Origin: Sulfurimicrobium lacus
GTDB taxonomy: Bacteria; Pseudomonadota; Gammaproteobacteria; Burkholderiales; Sulfuricellaceae
Assembly: GCF_011764585.1 (NCBI RefSeq)
Contig: NZ_AP022853.1
Span: 3,195,501 to 3,259,500, forward strand
DNA: 64,000 nt
Reading direction: 5' to 3'
Made by a program: the position numbers and the translations under genes. Every line of letters begins with the position of its first letter. Positions within the stretch are counted from its first letter, which is position 1. Positions 59,226 to 64,000 of this stretch are shown piece by piece. The notes under the pieces are model-generated. The model was not told the DNA's origin. It ran no database searches and saw only the letters and a program-made list of their open reading frames with translations.

Positions 59226-59987
59226 TTACGCTGGCGAAACCACTTTCGTGTCGACCAGCGACCGCAGATGGTCATCAAGCAACTTCGCGATGCGCCCACC
59301 AGAAATCAGTACGCCAACCTCCATGTTTTTTTCCATGGCATGCCCAGTCAGATTTGCGCTGGTGATGAAACACATCCTGCCGTCGGCAACGGCGACTTTG
59401 GCGTGTACGCGCCCATCGGAGAACGGATCGGCCTTGTCACGCCAGGAATAGAGTCTTGCGGCTGGGACCAGCGTTCTCATCTTTCCTATCGCATCGAAAG
59501 TAATGCTACCACCGTGATCCTGGGACAACTCGAGTAGCATGGAGATGACCACTCCGCGATCACTGGCTGCATTCAGTGCCTTGACGATGGTCGAGACGTC
59601 ATAGGCCACGAAACTGGTGATGAACAAGGTCTGTTCAGCGGCGTTGATGACTTGCAACAGAGCTTGCTCCGTTCGACGGGCCGAAACGAAAGGCGTCGTC
59701 GGCCCCGTCCACACGAGCTCCGTGGATTGCTGACTCGCGGCCTTGGTAAAGACATGGCCGGCAGCGAGCAGCATCGATGCAAGCTCATCGGCACTAACAG
59801 TGCTTCCTTGCCAGGCATCGATGAGCTGATCCACGATACCAGCCGCTGCAGGCGTGCCGACCACACCCGAAAGTGCACCGACTGCTTTGCTGGAGTCGGT
59901 TCGGCGAACCCGGTTGGCTATGGCCTGAACCTTCTCCGGAGAGACCAGACAGACCACGGCTGCGACAGCGTCCAAGAGCTTATCCAT
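59226..59987 (-). CDS. drmC: DISARM protein DrmC, phospholipase D-like
   Basis: 253 aa from ATG 59987, one base after the drmB stop. The PLD motif is H-A-K at 195-197 followed by V-A-D-G near 202 and FITSANLTGHAM. LFITSFVAYDVSTIVKAL is the second strand. DrmC is an accessory DISARM subunit. Its start codon at 59987 lies just past the drmB stop, so the genes are coupled. Confidence 0.92.
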   Translation of the reverse strand: MDKLLDAVAAVVCLVSPEKVQAIANRVRRTDSSKAVGALSGVVGTPAAAGIVDQLIDAWQGSTVSADELASMLLAAGHVFTKAASQQSTELVWTGPTTPFVSARRTEQALLQVINAAEQTLFITSFVAYDVSTIVKALNAASDRGVVISMLLELSQDHGGSITFDAIGKMRTLVPAARLYSWRDKADPFSDGRVHAKVAVADGRMCFITSANLTGHAMEKNMEVGVLISGGRIAKLLDDHLRSLVDTKVVSPA

Positions 59988-59988
59988 G

Positions 59989-61854
59989 TCACAAGCCCTT
60001 GAAGAAAGCTGCGTCGATACGTTCCAGTGTCGGAACCAGCAATGAGCGATCCAGATAGCGATTGCCGCGCTCGCAGGAGGTCTCGGCCACCAAGCTACAA
60101 GCGTGGCATGCCGCAGCATGAAGGGAGCGATCTTTCTCAGGATCGTGCTCGGAGCAGAGAGGATCCGAGGAGCATATCTTTGAGCGGTTCAAGGCCTGCT
60201 CCAGCAGGCGTCCCAGATTCTCAGGTTTGCCGAGATCGACGAGGCCCCCCAGCGTCCCATCGGAGTCCGCAGCTGCCGTGTAGATGAGGATGCCAGCCTG
60301 CGGACTCTCGCCGGAGGTGTCGGCATAGATTCGCTCGCGAATGCTTGCAGCGTTGTAGCCGCACTCCAGCGCCAGCTCGCGAATCAGCAGGTGTGAGAGC
60401 GTGTGGAGCATGGCGTAACGAATGCCGGGGTAGCCCTCATCCGGGTCGAGATGACGCGAGTTGCGCCATCCTCTGTGGCCACCACGCAGCATCTGGTCGA
60501 CCTTGTTCACCGCAGGCAGAGCCTCCCAGGCGACGAGCGCCTGTTCGTCGAACTGGATGAAGATGCCTTCTCCATGGACTTGGTTCGCGGGAACCCAATC
60601 CGGCTTGCTTCGTGAGAGGCTGGCCATCTGAGGCCGTTCATTCGGGTCACCTGTTTCTTCGGGTGCCTCCACGCGCGTGAAACCGAGCAAGGCATTGACC
60701 TCGCGCAGTCGCTCCAAAAGCAGCACTCGGCTGATTTGCTTTTCGAAGGCCGCTGGCGTACCTACCTTCTTGCTCATGAAGTGCGGGTAGTCCGTGGGCG
60801 GATTGGCCTCGGTCAGCACGTTCCACTCGGGGCCCTTGATGTCGGCCTCGCCCACGACCTCCTGCCCGCCACCGGTGCGGTGTGCCTCGATGGCCAACCA
60901 AATCGACGCTGCCGGGTATTTGTCGATCCCAGGCAGTGCCCCGGTTTTCTTCAAGGTCTTCACCGTCACCGACACTTCAGCTTCGGATTCCAGTTCATCG
61001 AAAAACTCCCAGCCATCCTGCACCAGTTGACTGACTGGGTCCTTGGTCTGAGGAATCGCGAGCGCCGAGAGCGTGATCGGGAACCAACTGTTCGTGGCGC
61101 CCAATAGAACCGCTCGCGCCTCTTCGTCACATTCGTTGTCAAAGTGATCGAGGTGAGGATGGCGTCCTCGACAGCCTGGCAGATTCTCTTTTCCCGCCTT
61201 GCCGAAGGCGTGAGCCATGCTTCTTGATGCGCCACACGCATCACATTTTGCCCACAGGTTTTCCGTCTGCAACGAGGCACCGCTCTCGAAGAAGCGCAGC
61301 GTACCCTTGCACGAACTGTTGCCGCCGTGGACGAAGTAGTGCCAAGGAAAGTCGTCTAGGTGACCGTCACGACAGGCCAACAGGAAACGTGCCGGTACGG
61401 CATCGGCGTCTTTGGCGGGTTGATCGCCTTTCGAGCCTCGGCAACCCTTATGGACGAACCGCGTCCGTTCTGGCCTAAAGCGGTTCTCCTTGATCTCGAA
61501 CAGTCCGGCATCGAAGGGGGACAGCAGGCCGCATTTCACGCAGCGCATCCAGCGCGGGAATGGCCGGACGGGAACACCGATGTTCGCCTCGGCCGACCAG
61601 ACGTCGACGAGCTCGCTTTTCTGGAACGGCGGCATTCGTAGGTTCTCGACCTGTGCACCCAGTACCTTCCGGACGGCGGCCAGTAGTCTGGCCTCCTGGA
61701 TCGGTTGGCAACGGTCCTTTTCCCAACGATCTATGCCGAGCGTCACGACGGACAAGCTTGGCAGATCAATCAATGCCCCTGGCCCGTAGGTCCAGAGCAA
61801 CTGGCTGGGTCTCACTTCTCCGACAGGAGTTTTGTTGCTCGTCGTCATGTTCAA
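59989..61854 (-). CDS. drmB: DISARM protein DrmB (DUF1998)
   Basis: 621 aa. N-terminal VGEVRPSQLLWTYGPGALID and LPSLSVVTLGIDRWEKDRCQ, a Cys4 site from WMRCVKCGLLSPF and KGCRGSKGD, a second site CDACGASRS, and the DUF1998 C-terminus with CSSDPLCSEHDPEKDRSLHA plus AACHACSLVAETSCERGNRY. DrmB forms the core with DrmA and binds DNA ends. ATGA overlap with drmA. Confidence 0.95.
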   Translation of the reverse strand: MNMTTSNKTPVGEVRPSQLLWTYGPGALIDLPSLSVVTLGIDRWEKDRCQPIQEARLLAAVRKVLGAQVENLRMPPFQKSELVDVWSAEANIGVPVRPFPRWMRCVKCGLLSPFDAGLFEIKENRFRPERTRFVHKGCRGSKGDQPAKDADAVPARFLLACRDGHLDDFPWHYFVHGGNSSCKGTLRFFESGASLQTENLWAKCDACGASRSMAHAFGKAGKENLPGCRGRHPHLDHFDNECDEEARAVLLGATNSWFPITLSALAIPQTKDPVSQLVQDGWEFFDELESEAEVSVTVKTLKKTGALPGIDKYPAASIWLAIEAHRTGGGQEVVGEADIKGPEWNVLTEANPPTDYPHFMSKKVGTPAAFEKQISRVLLLERLREVNALLGFTRVEAPEETGDPNERPQMASLSRSKPDWVPANQVHGEGIFIQFDEQALVAWEALPAVNKVDQMLRGGHRGWRNSRHLDPDEGYPGIRYAMLHTLSHLLIRELALECGYNAASIRERIYADTSGESPQAGILIYTAAADSDGTLGGLVDLGKPENLGRLLEQALNRSKICSSDPLCSEHDPEKDRSLHAAACHACSLVAETSCERGNRYLDRSLLVPTLERIDAAFFKGL

Positions 61855-64000
61855 TCCTCATCCTTCGTCGCGGGACGAGGCTTCCAATCGTGGTCGTCCG
61901 TGATGTGGCTGGTATTCATGATCAAGCGCACACCGGGCTCCACCTCACGCATTGACATGGGCACGGTCCAATTATCCCAAGCGTGAATACCAGGCGAGCT
62001 GATTAGAGCTTTAGTTGTCGCGGCTTGCGCCCCTCGCTTTTCGTAGGCAAGTATTCGCCCTGGAACGCTTACTTCCTTGGCCCACTCGTCTGCACGCTCC
62101 TTGAGCTCCTGTTCGGCGAGGCTCTTAGTACTGGACAGCTCGCTGACGTTCCAAGCCCGTTTGACCAGCACATCAATTGCGTCGGTGATCTCGCTCTGGT
62201 CTGATTTGTCCAGCTTGCCCGCGCCCTCATTGGGGCTGAATACATCATTCTCGAGGCGCATCAGGCTCAGCAACGAGCCAGTCAGACCACGGTCCATGGC
62301 GCGGGGCGAGAACGGTGTCACCGATTGCGCTTCCACATGCTTGTAGAAGGTGGCGTGGTAATGCTCGAATGTCTCATAGTGCGAGAGGTCGCGGGGGCGA
62401 GCCCATGTGAGCACGGTGCAAACCAAGCCGGGGAACGAACGCCCCACCCGGCTGGTGGCCTGGATGTACTCTGCCGTGCCCTTGGGTTGGCCATTGACAG
62501 CCATCAGCCCCAGTCGATTGACGTCGACACCCACTGACAGCATGTTGGTGGCCAACACCACATCGATCGCCCGGGTATCTCCCTCCTGCCACTTAGTCAC
62601 GTACTTGCCGGCTGCAGCGTCGAACTCAGACTTGAATTTCACCTCGAGGTTGTCGAGATACTTCGGGATGTCCTGGCTGGAGACTCGAGACGTCAGCTCG
62701 CGGATGTTGCTGACGCTGCGTTGAGCCAGTGCGGGTCGCTCCACCATGCTCATCTGCACCCGGTAGGAACGCGTCTGCACATCGTCCTCAGCCAATCGTT
62801 TCATCCCGCCCAGCTCACGCAGCGAGTTGAAGTAGCCGACCATGGTCATGTACGGATCTGCTGGCTCGCCGAAGCGGTCAAACAAGGCCTGAGCTGCGGT
62901 CAGGAATGCCGTGTAGACGCGGATCAGCATTGCAGGTCGCGAACTGCCCGGGGAACAGACACCGAGATAACGCCGTCCCGGTTTGTCCTCGATCGGGCGC
63001 TGGACTGAGAAGTAGTTGTCTTCCACGTCCAGTCCGTGTGGCGGGAACACCGACACGCGCCGCATGAAGACGTTGTTCACCTGCTCGCGTGCCTTACGTA
63101 CCGTGGCGGTGGACGCGATGATCTTCGGCTTGACCATATGTTCGCCGAGCTTCCAGCCGCACAGTTCGTCCACGGCCGTCTCATACAAGCCAACCATAGT
63201 GCCAAGCGGTCCACTGATCAGGTGGAACTCATCCTGGATGATCAGGTCCGGCGGACGGATCGGGTTGATGTTCTTGACCTTGGTGGCACTGAGCCCCTTT
63301 CCGGCCTGGTGGTTGCCATTGCAGTCTGCGCCTTGCCATAGCAATCCATGCCGTTCGCATTCCTGCCCCACACGGCCAAACAGCGTGCGCACCTGACCCC
63401 GCCACGCCATCATGGCGAACTTGTCTACGGTGGCGATCATCATCGTCGGGGGGCGGTGGTATATCTCCTCGTCCACGACGAGCACAGGAATGCCCGCGTG
63501 AGGGAGCTTGCTGGACTTGCCCTTCGAGAAGTCGCAGCGGCCCTTCTTGTCGCCACAGTAGACGAAGGTGCGCCCGCGCACCTTGTCGACCTCCACATCG
63601 CGCCCTGGGGCGACTTCCGAGCCACACCAGGGGCAACTAGTCAGCTGTGCGGGAGACGCGGCCCCTGCGTTGTACTTGCCGGGGTTGCGGATGTCCTCGA
63701 TGGCCCGATGGCTATCCTCGGTCGTGCCGGGTGTCACCTTGTTACCCACCCACAAGCCGATGGTGAAAGGCTCACTGCCGAGTGATTCGTCACCCTTGGC
63801 CAGCGCCTCGCGCCGAAGCACCTCCATCGCACAGATCAGCGCCGTGGCACGCTGGAACTGCTGGAGCGTCAGTAGGCGCAGGGTGTATCGCATGATCACG
63901 GCCAGACCACGCGATCCGTCGTAGCCGCCCAGGTTGCCCTGCATGCGCCGAATGGCCATGGTGAAGGCGGCCACACCCAGGTACGCCTCCGTCTTGCCAC
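61851..64000 (-). CDS. drmA: DISARM helicase DrmA, 3' part
   Basis: About 716 codons; the 5' end is beyond the window, and the frame enters as GKTEAYLGVAAFTMAIRRM, the end of Walker A. Other motifs: a zinc pair CPWCGSEVAPGRDVE with FVYCGDKKGRCDF, LIIQDEFHLISGPLG (DEFH), IASTATVRKAREQV, and QATSRVGRSFPGLV (motif VI). DrmA translocates on DNA as a DrmA-DrmB complex to block incoming unmethylated phage DNA. DISARM methyltransferase genes would be expected outside the window. Confidence 0.95.
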   Translation of the reverse strand, partial: GKTEAYLGVAAFTMAIRRMQGNLGGYDGSRGLAVIMRYTLRLLTLQQFQRATALICAMEVLRREALAKGDESLGSEPFTIGLWVGNKVTPGTTEDSHRAIEDIRNPGKYNAGAASPAQLTSCPWCGSEVAPGRDVEVDKVRGRTFVYCGDKKGRCDFSKGKSSKLPHAGIPVLVVDEEIYHRPPTMMIATVDKFAMMAWRGQVRTLFGRVGQECERHGLLWQGADCNGNHQAGKGLSATKVKNINPIRPPDLIIQDEFHLISGPLGTMVGLYETAVDELCGWKLGEHMVKPKIIASTATVRKAREQVNNVFMRRVSVFPPHGLDVEDNYFSVQRPIEDKPGRRYLGVCSPGSSRPAMLIRVYTAFLTAAQALFDRFGEPADPYMTMVGYFNSLRELGGMKRLAEDDVQTRSYRVQMSMVERPALAQRSVSNIRELTSRVSSQDIPKYLDNLEVKFKSEFDAAAGKYVTKWQEGDTRAIDVVLATNMLSVGVDVNRLGLMAVNGQPKGTAEYIQATSRVGRSFPGLVCTVLTWARPRDLSHYETFEHYHATFYKHVEAQSVTPFSPRAMDRGLTGSLLSLMRLENDVFSPNEGAGKLDKSDQSEITDAIDVLVKRAWNVSELSSTKSLAEQELKERADEWAKEVSVPGRILAYEKRGAQAATTKALISSPGIHAWDNWTVPMSMREVEPGVRLIMNTSHITDDHDWKPRPATKDED

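Overview
The window is GC-rich chromosomal DNA, most likely from a betaproteobacterium. That assignment is an inference from codon and GC character, the RHS locus, and the mix of phage, McrBC, AbiE, DISARM and DUF2924-recombinase genes; no rRNA or other marker gene is present. The whole window is accessory DNA: a defence island with a roughly 37-39 kb prophage inside it.

Left flank (1-8525, + strand). The window opens in the 3' end of an RHS toxin gene, followed by a probable lipoprotein immunity gene and a broken second copy of it. Next comes a tightly overlapped four-gene defence operon: a Type III Res-like helicase that appears to have lost its 5' end, a separate PD-(D/E)XK nuclease, an EVE-domain McrB GTPase and McrC.

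Prophage (8527 to about 45.2 kb, almost all - strand). It reads leftward in lambda-like order. The early genes (45.2-36.7 kb) are HTH regulators, a BRO antirepressor, a Sak4-type recombination ATPase, a PD-(D/E)XK nuclease, a P4-type primase-helicase and a RuvC-like resolvase. Two tandem ParB-methyltransferase fusions follow (36.4-33.7 kb). Packaging and head genes come next (terminase, gpW, portal, S49 protease with nested scaffold, decoration, capsid), then the tail genes and lysis (holin, GH24 endolysin). Between terminase and methyltransferases an oppositely oriented array of eight small genes (31.2-33.8 kb, + strand) is organised by six copies of one ~48-bp leader repeat. A DUF2924 / serine-recombinase operon (45.3-47.9 kb) at the early end is the best candidate for the integration module.

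Right flank (48-64 kb). A leftward XRE regulator / ImmA protease / LOTUS-domain operon lies back to back with a rightward pair of unrecognised genes (411 aa and 317 aa with a zinc ribbon) and a DUF2188 gene. Then come a two-domain HTH protein whose halves match two separate prophage genes, an AbiE toxin-antitoxin pair with a perfect operator-like inverted repeat, an IS1380-family element, a frameshifted ISNCY transposase running into the 3' remnant of a probable HNH gene, and a DISARM operon (drmC, drmB and most of drmA), cut off by the right edge of the window.

The main points of interest are the helicase/nuclease/EVE-McrB/McrC operon, the repeat-led small-gene array, the unrecognised divergent locus at 50.4-52.6 kb, and several recombination scars showing that the island is still being rearranged.
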